Assembly: GCA_016302095.1 (NCBI GenBank)
Contig: JAEDOE010000065.1
Location: 1-6,576, forward strand
Reading direction: 5' to 3'
Origin: Anaerovibrio sp.
GTDB taxonomy: Bacteria; Bacillota; Negativicutes; Selenomonadales; Selenomonadaceae
DNA length: 6,576 nt
Positions 1 through 5,798 of the stretch are shown here, in pieces. The first letter of the stretch is position 1. Each line of letters opens with the position of its first letter. The notes under the pieces were generated by a model. It did not search any database and had not been told where the DNA came from. It saw only the letters and a program-made list of their open reading frames with translations. Made by a program: the position numbers and the translations under genes.

Positions 1-518
1 TCCTGAGTGGTGCGGACAATCACCGGCAAAATCATCATTACCAGTGTCAGGCCGCCAGCCAGAATACCCTGCTTCAAGCCGAACATCTCGGAAAACAGCA
101 CCATGCCCGCAAGACCGAAGATAATGGACGGTATGCCGGTCAGTGCCTCTGCCGCAAACTCAATCAGGTTCACCAGCTTCTTGTTGGAAGCATACTCCGT
201 CAGGTAGATGGCAGCGCCTGTGCCCAAGGGCAGCACCACCGCCATAGCCACCACTATGATATACAAGGTATTCAGCAAATTCGGCAGAATACCGATGGTC
301 TTTTTCACATAGCTGCTCTGGCTGGTCAGAAGCTCCCAGGACAGGTACGGCACACCCCGGTAAAAAATATAGCCGATAATAAAGGCCAGCAGCAGGCAGG
401 TAAAAATCGCACTTGCCCAGATCAGGCACCTTGCTCCCTGATTCCACAGCTTCCGCCGGGAAAAGCCCGTAGCAGTGCTGTCAGGGATAGCCGCCCGGCT
501 CACAGCCGCATTTTCCAT
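1..518 (-). CDS. pstA: Phosphate ABC transporter permease PstA, N-terminal part (runs off the left edge)
   Basis: This is the second membrane subunit of the high-affinity phosphate importer; with PstC it forms the transmembrane channel driven by PstB. I translated it by hand: 172 complete codons are present and the frame stays open to the edge. The protein begins MENAAVSRAAIPDSTATGFS, a polar cytoplasmic tail. Membrane segments follow at about residues 30-53 and 76-105. The ABC-permease region around EALTGIPSIIFGLAGMV (124-140) closely parallels the ELLAGIPSVVYGLVGMI stretch of the upstream PstC, as expected for paralogous subunits, and a further segment covers about 151-168. The C-terminal EAA coupling loop lies outside the window. 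The start ATG is one base after the pstC stop codon, and a GGAAGG Shine-Dalgarno sits inside the end of pstC, so translation is probably coupled. pstB and phoU are expected next, but this is inference. Confidence 0.93.
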   Translation of the reverse strand, partial: MENAAVSRAAIPDSTATGFSRRKLWNQGARCLIWASAIFTCLLLAFIIGYIFYRGVPYLSWELLTSQSSYVKKTIGILPNLLNTLYIIVVAMAVVLPLGTGAAIYLTEYASNKKLVNLIEFAAEALTGIPSIIFGLAGMVLFSEMFGLKQGILAGGLTLVMMILPVIVRTTQ

Positions 519-519
519 C

Positions 520-1410
520 CTATGCCACCTTCCTTCCCTTGACAAACACATTCAGGAACACATTAATCATCATAATAAACAGGAACAGCACCAGCCCGAT
601 GGAAAACAGTGCCTGATGCTGCAGGGAACCTGCGGCGGCGTATGACATCTCAGAGGCAATAGCCGTAGTCATAAACCGCACAGATTCCAGCAGCCCCGGC
701 ATGTTAGCCACGTTTCCGGAAACCATGATAATCGCCATAGCTTCACCGATAGCACGGCCTACTCCCAGAACCACGGCTGCCGCGATACCGCTCTTGGCAG
801 CCGGTACACTGACCCTGAAAAATGTTTCCATCTCGGTTGCCCCCAGGGCCATAGAGGCTTCCTCGTACTCTCTGGGTACTGCCTTCAGTGCAGTCTCAGA
901 TACGTTGATTATTGACGGTAAAATCATGATGGTCAGCACAATAATGGCTGCCAGAAGGGTGGCACCAGAGGATAAGGAAAACATCCTCTGGATGCCGGGA
1001 ACAAGTATAATCATGCCTACAAGGCCGTAGACAACGGAAGGGATGCCAGCCAACAGCTCCACCGCGGTATGAATAACCCTGGCAAACTTTGGAGGAGCGG
1101 CCTTTGACAGGAAAATAGCTGTCAGAAGGCCAACGGGTACACCTATCAGCACGGCACCTGCCGTACCATAGATGCTGGTGAGTATAAAGGGAAGGATGCC
1201 AAAGGATGGCTCCACCGTAGAGGCAGTTGGCTGCCATGTGGTACCGAAGATAAACTCCGGAATACCTATCTTTACAATTGCTGGCAGGCCGGCAATTACC
1301 AGATGTACCGTGATGCACAGCACGAAGCCTACAGCCACGATACCGCACAGCATAAACACTGCATTTATGCTCTTTTCAGTTATTTCCTGCCATTTGGTTT
1401 TATTTTTCAT
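520..1410 (-). CDS. pstC: Phosphate ABC transporter permease PstC
   Basis: This inner-membrane permease subunit of the Pst phosphate importer pairs with PstA. At 296 residues it is a normal length for the family. Hydrophobic segments lie at about 18-40, 75-101, 113-138, 150-170, 208-230 and 265-290, matching the six-helix PstC topology. ELLAGIPSVVYGLVGM (118-133) is the typical conserved stretch of Pst permeases. The cytoplasmic EAA loop, which contacts the ATPase, is visible at about 181-209 as EYEEASMALGATEMETFFRV followed by a conserved proline-containing turn. ALGVGRAIGEAMA-like sequence at 213-226 (VVLGVGRAIGEAMA) is also a PstC hallmark. The start codon has an AGAGG Shine-Dalgarno about 11 bases upstream, in the 31-base gap after pstS. 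It is co-transcribed with pstS and pstA. Confidence 0.96.
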   Translation of the reverse strand: MKNKTKWQEITEKSINAVFMLCGIVAVGFVLCITVHLVIAGLPAIVKIGIPEFIFGTTWQPTASTVEPSFGILPFILTSIYGTAGAVLIGVPVGLLTAIFLSKAAPPKFARVIHTAVELLAGIPSVVYGLVGMIILVPGIQRMFSLSSGATLLAAIIVLTIMILPSIINVSETALKAVPREYEEASMALGATEMETFFRVSVPAAKSGIAAAVVLGVGRAIGEAMAIIMVSGNVANMPGLLESVRFMTTAIASEMSYAAAGSLQHQALFSIGLVLFLFIMMINVFLNVFVKGRKVA

Positions 1411-1441
1411 AAAATATCAGACCTCTTTACTAAAAGCCTGC

Positions 1442-2287
1442 TTATTTAGCAGTTGGTACTGCACCAGCCTGAACAATCAGCTCGGCAGCTGCCTTGGAAG
1501 TCATGAAGTCAAAGAAAGCCTGGGCAGCCTCGCTGAGCTGTGCACCTTCCTTGGTAATCAGGTTGAACGGACGCTGGATAACATACTTGCCATTGGAAAT
1601 ATTCTCCTCGCTGCACTCCACGCCATTAACCTTCAGAACCTTGATGCCCTTCTGATTCTCTACAGAAGCGTAGGAAGCGTAGCCGATGGCAGCCTCGCTG
1701 TTCTTGACAGCCTCAATTACGGCGCCGGTGGAGGTCAGCTCCTGAGCCAGCTTGCACTTGTCCTTGGTCTTGGTGATGGACTCAAAGCCATCACGGGTGC
1801 CGGAACCAGCCTCACGGCCAATAGCTGCCACCTTGCCGGCATTGCTGCCAAACTTGCTCCAGTCAGCAGCCTCGCCGTTGAACAGGGCAGCCACATCCTC
1901 AACCTTCAGGTCATCTACCGGGCACTTCTCATTGACGATGATGGCGATGCCATCCAGTGCCAGGGTAGTCTCCTTCAGGCCCTTGGCCTTCTCGCTGTCC
2001 TTCAGGGCACGGGAGGAAAGGCCGATATCGGTGGAACCTTTGCTTACTGCCTCAATGCCGGTACCGGAACCGGAAGCATCATAGGTAATGGTAACGCCCT
2101 TGTTATCCTCCATAAACTTCTCGGACAGGATGCCGATAACCTTCTCCATGGAGGTGGAACCGTTGGTGGACACCGCGCCAGCCAGCCCGGAGCTGCTGCC
2201 GCCCTTGTCACTGCCACAGCCGGCCGCCAAAAGCCCCAGCATCATTACTGATAATAAAACTGAAAATAATTTCTTCATGTTCTTCAT
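1442..2287 (-). CDS. pstS: Phosphate-binding lipoprotein PstS
   Basis: This is the extracytoplasmic receptor that binds inorganic phosphate and delivers it to PstC/PstA. The 281-residue protein starts with a lipoprotein signal: two lysines, a hydrophobic core and the lipobox LLAAGC with Cys24 as the likely acylation site, followed by a Gly/Ser-rich linker. Phosphate-ligand motifs of the PBP family are visible: STNGSTSMEKV (40-50), YDASGSGTGIEAV (69-81) and GREAGSGTRDGF (157-168). LDGIAIIVN (111-119), AIGYASYASV (200-209) and the IQRPFNLIT stretch (237-245) also match PstS. The chosen ATG has AAGGAG 11 bases upstream. A second ATG nine bases later (Met4) has AAGGA about 10 bases upstream, so MKKLFSV is an equally possible start; the mature protein would be the same. 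It is the first gene of the operon, with a long regulated upstream region. Confidence 0.96.
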   Translation of the reverse strand: MKNMKKLFSVLLSVMMLGLLAAGCGSDKGGSSSGLAGAVSTNGSTSMEKVIGILSEKFMEDNKGVTITYDASGSGTGIEAVSKGSTDIGLSSRALKDSEKAKGLKETTLALDGIAIIVNEKCPVDDLKVEDVAALFNGEAADWSKFGSNAGKVAAIGREAGSGTRDGFESITKTKDKCKLAQELTSTGAVIEAVKNSEAAIGYASYASVENQKGIKVLKVNGVECSEENISNGKYVIQRPFNLITKEGAQLSEAAQAFFDFMTSKAAAELIVQAGAVPTAK

Positions 2288-2336
2288 TTCCTTGCACTCT
2301 CCTTCAATAACATTTACGGATTTCTCTGAACATGGC

Positions 2337-2365
2337 TATATATTAATACGCAAATGTAAAGTCCA
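2337..2365 (-). promoter_or_regulatory. Candidate pstS promoter (-35 TGGACT / -10 TATATA)
   Basis: On the minus strand TGGACT (2365-2360) and TATATA (2342-2337) are separated by 17 bases, with transcription expected to begin near 2330 and leave an untranslated leader of about 40 bases before the pstS ATG. The -35 matches the consensus at four of six positions. Weak -35 elements are usual where a response regulator such as PhoP recruits polymerase. Assignment rests on sequence alone; TATTAA immediately upstream is an alternative -10. Confidence 0.45.
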
Positions 2366-2405
2366 TCTGCCTGTTTTTGTAAAAAAAATGTAAATATACG
2401 CTAAA
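2355..2405 (-). promoter_or_regulatory. Putative PhoP-box array upstream of pstS (TTTACA direct repeats)
   Basis: Reading the minus strand, TTTAGC (2405-2400), TTTACA (2394-2389) and TTTACA (2383-2378) follow one another with exactly five bases between units, an 11-bp helical period. The next register position (2372-2367) is degenerate (AGGCAG), and a third perfect TTTACA occurs at 2360-2355, one base off register. This is the arrangement known for PhoP binding in Bacillus, where TT(A/C/T)ACA-like hexamers repeat every 11 bp upstream of Pho promoters. The array lies directly upstream of the candidate -10 of a phosphate transporter operon, which makes phosphate-starvation control likely. The identity of the regulator is inferred. 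Confidence 0.6.
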
Positions 2406-2410
2406 TATGC

Positions 2411-2442
2411 AAAAATCCCCCCGGGAAACCACCCGGAGGGAT
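2411..2442 (-). terminator. Intrinsic terminator of the GH18 gene
   Basis: On the minus strand an 11-bp stem (2442-2432 pairing with 2425-2415, one T-G wobble, GC-rich, CCGGG/CCCGG core) encloses a six-base loop and is followed by a run of five T (2415-2411). It lies about 110 bases after the GH18 stop codon and just upstream of the pst control region, so it should stop GH18 read-through into pst. The plus strand has no T-run after the stem, so it works in one direction only. Confidence 0.9.
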
Positions 2443-2552
2443 AACTTCATTGCAGGCTATATTCAATTATGCCCGGCTATACACAAGGCTGTATTTTCTT
2501 CAATTATAGAGCTATAAAGCATTTTTGCAGGTTTTCGCCAAAATTCCTTTCT
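2443..2552. other. 3' untranslated region of the GH18 gene, no gene seen
   Basis: This AT-rich stretch between the GH18 stop codon and its terminator has no credible reading frame. It contains loosely repeated GGCTATA-like words (2455-2461, 2475-2481, 2487-2493, 2511-2516) at irregular intervals, which I regard as probably incidental. Confidence 0.5.
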
Positions 2553-3584
2553 TTACCTTCCTGCTGCCATCACCTGCGCCAGCGCCGCCCACACATCAGG
2601 CGTTTCCAGGGTACTGCGCCAATAGGCACCGCCTGCCAGGTCATAACGGCTGACCAGTGCCGCCTTCAAAGCCAGGGAGCGGCGATTTTCCTGCCACACC
2701 CGGTAACGGCTCCTGCCCTCCGTGTATTCAAAATAATACTGGCCTGCCTCAGGCAGCCACACAGGAGCCAGTTTCCTGTCCCCAATCAGCTTTTCCGCCT
2801 GGGACATGGAGAGGGTTTTGCCCTTTGCCTTGCCGGTCTTTATGTCCTCCTGCCAGATGCGCATATAGAGGGGCATGCCAAGAAGCAGCTTCCTGGGCGG
2901 CACTCCTTCCGCAATAGTTGCCACGATGCCCTTTTCCACCCAGCCAAGGGATGCCACGGAACCGCTGACCTCCGATGCCGCGCTATGCTCATCATAAGCC
3001 ATCAGCATCAGGTAATCCACCTGCTCCGCCAGTGCCCTGCGGTCATAGCAGCGGGACCACATGCCGGAGCTGCTGGGAATGGTAATATCCATGGAAACCG
3101 TCAGCCCCTCTGCCTGCAGAGCCCTGCTGATTTCCCCTACGAAATCCGTCAGCCTGTCCCTGTCCTCAGGATAAATATTTTCAAAATCGATATTGATACC
3201 GTCCAGCTGATACTTTTTCGCCAGAGACTTCATTTCCCTGATGGCATTTGCCCTGCCCATAGGGCTTGCCAAAAGCTTTTTGGTCATATCCGGGTTAAAA
3301 TCATTAGTAATCAGTGCCCAGACCTGATAGCCCTGCCCATGTGCCTTTTTGACATACTCCAGGCTGGCAGTGCCTTTTTTGTCCTTGATTTTCCCCTTTT
3401 CATTGGCTATGACAAACCAGCTGGGAGACAGCACGCTCACCCCGGGCAGCTTCTCCTGCTCTGCCAGCCTGCTTGCCTTTTCCCCCGGTGCCTGCCAATC
3501 CCACAGCACGCTTACCTGTCCTGCCGCCAGTGCCTGATTTGCCCACAGCAGCACCATAAAAACCGCTATTACCACCTTTTTCAT
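2553..3584 (-). CDS. Secreted glycoside hydrolase family 18 protein (YaaH/SleL-like catalytic domain, no LysM)
   Basis: This is a 343-residue exported protein made of one GH18 TIM barrel. A signal peptide covers residues 1-20 (MKK, hydrophobic core, ANQALA with cleavage after Ala20). VSVLWDWQ (24-31) is the likely first strand, VLSPSWFVIANEKGKI (51-66) fits the YaaH/SleL type, and the active-site strand is LDGINIDFENIYP (127-139). Glu135 would be the acid/base and Asp133 its partner; the outer Asp of the usual DxxDxDxE is Asn131. MLMAYDEH (193-200) supplies the conserved Tyr/Asp that stabilises the substrate N-acetyl group, and GGAYWRSTLETPDVW (318-332) is the last barrel strand with the conserved Trp. 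Family knowledge suggests cleavage of GlcNAc-containing glycan such as peptidoglycan. The LysM repeats usual in spore-cortex enzymes are absent, so cell-wall turnover or chitin-type substrates remain possible. The start has AGGGG 11 bases upstream. It has its own promoter and terminator. Confidence 0.88.
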   Translation of the reverse strand: MKKVVIAVFMVLLWANQALAAGQVSVLWDWQAPGEKASRLAEQEKLPGVSVLSPSWFVIANEKGKIKDKKGTASLEYVKKAHGQGYQVWALITNDFNPDMTKKLLASPMGRANAIREMKSLAKKYQLDGINIDFENIYPEDRDRLTDFVGEISRALQAEGLTVSMDITIPSSSGMWSRCYDRRALAEQVDYLMLMAYDEHSAASEVSGSVASLGWVEKGIVATIAEGVPPRKLLLGMPLYMRIWQEDIKTGKAKGKTLSMSQAEKLIGDRKLAPVWLPEAGQYYFEYTEGRSRYRVWQENRRSLALKAALVSRYDLAGGAYWRSTLETPDVWAALAQVMAAGR

Positions 3585-3626
3585 GCAGCCTATCGCCCCT
3601 TCCGCATCCGCTTATTTCCTGTTTAA

Positions 3627-3632
3627 ATTATA
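3627..3632 (-). promoter_or_regulatory. Candidate -10 element for the GH18 gene
   Basis: A perfect TATAAT on the minus strand at 3632-3627 lies 43 bases upstream of the GH18 start codon, implying a leader of about 35 bases. The matching -35 is poor (TAGTAT with 17-base spacing). The hexamer is part of the palindrome AATTATAATT, so the same bases could also be read on the plus strand. Confidence 0.4.
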
Positions 3633-3679
3633 ATTCATAGGCAAAAGAAATACTATAAAAATATAAATAATATTTCCCA

Positions 3680-3707
3680 TTGTTTTTTCGCCCTTTACTG
3701 TTATAAT
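3680..3707 (+). promoter_or_regulatory. Candidate promoter of the EamA transporter gene
   Basis: TTGTTT (3680-3685) and a perfect TATAAT (3702-3707) are 16 bases apart. Transcription would begin near 3713-3714, leaving a leader of roughly 100 bases before the start codon at 3815. This leader carries inverted repeats, described separately. Confidence 0.6.
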
Positions 3708-3712
3708 GTGGC

Positions 3713-3794
3713 ATTATGCTGTATAGTTAAAAGTTAATAAGTGATTATTTGCATAAAGGAAAAATTTTTACCCAAAAGCTGTGCGCAGCATAAT
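3713..3794 (+). repeat. Inverted repeat ATTATGCTG / CAGCATAAT spanning the EamA leader
   Basis: ATTATGCTG (3713-3721) and CAGCATAAT (3786-3794) are perfect 9-bp inverted copies, 64 bases apart; the first begins at the predicted transcription start and the second ends just before the Shine-Dalgarno at 3803. The right arm also overlaps a small hairpin GCTG-TGCG-CAGC (3778-3789), and the left arm core TTATGC can pair with a third GCATAA at 3751-3756. The leader RNA could therefore take alternative folds, or the GCATAA words could be protein sites. No riboswitch family was recognised. Confidence 0.4.
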
Positions 3795-3802
3795 AAATTG
3801 CT

Positions 3803-3814
3803 AGGGGGATGACT
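3803..3814 (+). promoter_or_regulatory. Shine-Dalgarno that decides the EamA start codon
   Basis: AGGGGG (3803-3808) directly abuts an in-frame ATG at 3809, leaving no spacer, whereas the in-frame ATG at 3815 is placed six bases away. The second ATG is therefore the likely start, shortening the protein by two residues (Met-Thr). Confidence 0.75.
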
Positions 3815-4705
3815 ATGACACATACACAAAAACTGGGGCATCTGGCTGCCATCCTGACGATAATTCTCTGGGGCACCACCTTTGTCTCCACTAAAATACT
3901 GCTGGAAGCATATCAGCCTGTGGAAATTCTCTTTTTCCGCTTTGTCATGGGCGTGATTGCCCTCACCATCATCTATCCAAAGCCGCTGAAAGGCACCAGC
4001 CTGCGACAGGAGCTGATATTTGCCGCGGCAGGGCTGTGCGGCATCTGCCTCTACTACCTGCTGGAAAATATCGCCCTGACCTATACAATGGCTTCCAATG
4101 TCGGGGTTATTACCTCTATTGCACCATGCTTTACCGCCATCGTGGCATATTTTGCCCATGTGGACGAGGATGCCATCAACAAAAAGTTTTTCTTCGGCTT
4201 TCTTGTAGCTCTGGCAGGTATTTTCCTCATCAGCTTCAACGGCGCCGAGCTGCAGCTGAACCCTGCCGGGGATGTGCTGGCCCTGCTGGCAGCCCTTGCC
4301 TGGGCATTTTATGCCGTCATCACCAAGGGCATCGGCAATTACGGCTACAACACCATTGTCATGACCAGGCGGATATTTTTCTACGGTATTCTCTTTATGC
4401 TGCCGTCACTGCTCTTTTTTGATTGCAGCTGGAGTTTGCTCCCCTTGCAGGAGCCTGCCTACCTGCTGAATCTGCTGTTCCTGGGCCTGGGCGCATCCGC
4501 CCTGTGCTTCGTCACCTGGAACTATGCCGTCAAGATGATCGGTGCTATCCAGACCAGCATCTACATCTATATGGTGCCTGTCATTACGGTAGTCACCTCC
4601 ATCATCGTCCTGGATGAGCAGATTACGCCTATGTCGGCACTGGGCATCCTGCTCACCCTGGGCGGCCTGGTGATTTCCCAGTACCGTGGCAAGCGGAAAG
4701 CATAA
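3815..4705 (+). CDS. EamA/DMT-superfamily membrane transporter
   Basis: This is a 296-residue integral membrane protein with two tandem EamA domains (about 9-141 and 152-289), giving the ten-helix drug/metabolite transporter fold. First-repeat signatures are ILWGTTFVSTKILLE (17-31), FRFVMG (41-46) and YYLLENIALTYTMASNVGVI (80-99), with a conserved Pro104. Second-repeat signatures are LALLAALAWAFYAVITK (155-171), WNYAVKMIGAIQTSIYIYMV (235-254) followed by Pro255, and LDEQITPMSALG (266-277). The C-terminus is basic (RGKRKA), consistent with a cytoplasmic end. Family members export amino acids, metabolites or drugs; the substrate cannot be read from the sequence. It stands alone on the plus strand with its own promoter, and its transcript ends at the hairpin at 4731-4806. 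Divergence from the GH18 gene might mean shared control, but nothing shows this directly. Confidence 0.92.
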   Translation: MTHTQKLGHLAAILTIILWGTTFVSTKILLEAYQPVEILFFRFVMGVIALTIIYPKPLKGTSLRQELIFAAAGLCGICLYYLLENIALTYTMASNVGVITSIAPCFTAIVAYFAHVDEDAINKKFFFGFLVALAGIFLISFNGAELQLNPAGDVLALLAALAWAFYAVITKGIGNYGYNTIVMTRRIFFYGILFMLPSLLFFDCSWSLLPLQEPAYLLNLLFLGLGASALCFVTWNYAVKMIGAIQTSIYIYMVPVITVVTSIIVLDEQITPMSALGILLTLGGLVISQYRGKRKA

Positions 4706-4730
4706 TATACAGCATAAACAAAATAGCACA

Positions 4731-4806
4731 AAAATACCTCTATGGAAACTGCAAGCCTGACGCCCAATGTGCGCCAGCTTTCTGCAAGCTGCCATAGAGG
4801 TATTTT
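4731..4806. terminator. Bidirectional terminator between the EamA gene and the sufB-like gene
   Basis: AAAATACCTCTATGG (4731-4745) and CCATAGAGGTATTTT (4792-4806) form a perfect 15-bp stem whose A/T ends give U-rich tails in both directions. It lies 25 bases after the EamA stop codon and about 70 bases after the sufB-like stop codon, as expected for converging genes. The 46-base loop is long for a terminator and contains a second hairpin (4757-4763 with 4771-4777, one mismatch, extended by AAG/CTT at 4753-4755 and 4778-4780), giving a nested structure. Confidence 0.75.
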
Positions 4807-4840
4807 AATTTCAATTGCCTGCCCGCCCAGCGTCAGGCTT
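4753..4840. repeat. Perfect 11-bp inverted repeat AAGCCTGACGC / GCGTCAGGCTT overlapping the terminator
   Basis: AAGCCTGACGC at 4753-4763, inside the terminator loop, has a perfect inverted copy at 4830-4840, outside the stem on the sufB side. Pairing of these two arms competes with the inner loop hairpin. No T-run follows the second arm closely, so it is not itself a standard terminator. Confidence 0.5.
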
Positions 4841-4874
4841 ATCTACTGTCCGTTTTTATCCGGCTAAATAAGGC

Positions 4875-5798
4875 TTATTTGAGGAAGCCGCCAATAATCT
4901 GCTCCTCCGCCTCTGCCTCGGTGAGCCCCAGGGACATGAGCTTTATCAGCTGGTCACCAGCAATCTTGCCGATAGCCGCCTCGTGGATCAGGGCTGCATC
5001 AACATTCCTGGCATCCAGCTTCGGCACCGCCACCACATGTGCCTTGTCCATGATGATGGCATCGCACTCCGCATGGCCGCTGCATACGCTGTTGCCCACG
5101 ATAGCCGCCTCAAAGACCTGCTCGGAGGTGTCCTTGGCCACGGAACGGGAAATCACATCCGTGCTGGAGCCCTCCCCATTTAGTGCCACCTCGTATACGC
5201 TGGTGGCTACCTGCTCCCCGTGAGTCATCAGGCGTTCATGGACAATCATGGTAGCATTCTCTGCCAGCTCTGCCCTGGTGATGCGATGAGTGTTGTCTAC
5301 CCCTTTAATCTGCACCATTTCCATGTCCACATAGCTGCCAGCCTCCTGATACACCTCGGTAACAGGATTCAGGATGCGCTTGCCGCTGCCATCCCCCTCC
5401 CCATAGTGCTTTTCCACATAGCGGATTCTGGCATTTTTCCCCACAAAGAAGCGGTGCACGCCATCATGCTGGGAGTCCTGGTTGCCGCAGTTATGAATAC
5501 CGCAGCCAGCCACGATAACCACATCGGAATCCTCGCCAATGTAAAAATCATTGTACACGGTTTCCTTGATGCCGCTTTCGCTGAGCACTACCGGGATATG
5601 GACACTCTCGTTCTTTGTGCCCGGCTTGATGCGGATATCAATGCCGCTCTTGCCGTCCGTCTTGGTGACAATATCAATATTGGCAGTGGTGTTGCGCCCT
5701 GCTTTTTCGCCATTTACGCGGATATTGTACGCCCCCTCCGGCACGCCGTGCAAATCGGCAACCTCTGTCAGCATCTGCATCTGAATTTTATCTAGCAT
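4875..5798 (-). CDS. sufB: Short SufB/SufD-family Fe-S cluster assembly scaffold (SufB-like, SmsB type)
   Basis: This is the scaffold partner of the SufC ATPase, expected to assemble Fe-S clusters in the cytoplasm. It has 307 residues against about 420-495 for classical SufD and SufB, and lacks most of their N-terminal region. The SufBD beta-helix core is clear, including VVIVAGCGIHNCG (93-105), NPVTEVYQEAGSYVDMEMVQI (144-164) and the family-defining C-terminus: SGHAECDAIIMD (240-251), then LIHEAAIGKIAGDQL (270-284) and a GLTEAEAEEQIIGGFL helix (291-306) that binds SufC. Cys245 aligns with the functional Cys405 of E. coli SufB, and Glu273 with its Glu434. Other cysteines are Cys99, Cys104 and Cys239. 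It overlaps the sufC end by seven bases, with GGGGGG six bases before its ATG, so translation is coupled. The symbol is by family; smsB may be more exact. Confidence 0.85.
   Translation of the reverse strand: MLDKIQMQMLTEVADLHGVPEGAYNIRVNGEKAGRNTTANIDIVTKTDGKSGIDIRIKPGTKNESVHIPVVLSESGIKETVYNDFYIGEDSDVVIVAGCGIHNCGNQDSQHDGVHRFFVGKNARIRYVEKHYGEGDGSGKRILNPVTEVYQEAGSYVDMEMVQIKGVDNTHRITRAELAENATMIVHERLMTHGEQVATSVYEVALNGEGSSTDVISRSVAKDTSEQVFEAAIVGNSVCSGHAECDAIIMDKAHVVAVPKLDARNVDAALIHEAAIGKIAGDQLIKLMSLGLTEAEAEEQIIGGFLK

Noticed and set aside
160..447. Minus-strand open frame of 95 codons in the left part
   Set aside because: It is in the wrong frame. The continuous frame starting at 518 encodes unmistakable PstA sequence through the same stretch.
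1172..2251. Plus-strand open frame (359 codons) opposite pstS and the start of pstC
   Set aside because: It spans two genes and their spacer on the opposite strand. The Leu/Gly-rich translation resembles no family, and both opposing genes are certain.
2455..2516. Repeated GGCTATA-like words in the 3' region of the GH18 gene
   Set aside because: The spacing is irregular (20, 12 and 23 bases), two of the four copies are imperfect, and the region is AT-rich, so chance is an adequate explanation.
2469..3626. Long plus-strand open frame (385 codons) opposite the GH18 gene
   Set aside because: It mirrors a well-supported GH18 gene, has no ribosome binding site, and its product is rich in Cys, His, Pro and Arg as expected of an antisense shadow.
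4706..4874. Possible mobile-element remnant between the EamA gene and the sufB-like gene because of its inverted repeats
   Set aside because: There is no transposase fragment and no flanking target duplication was found. The main hairpin is sufficiently explained as a bidirectional terminator.
5220..5795. Plus-strand open frames opposite the sufB-like and sufC genes (also 5960-6535)
   Set aside because: Both lie entirely within strongly supported minus-strand genes and show no recognisable domain or start signal.
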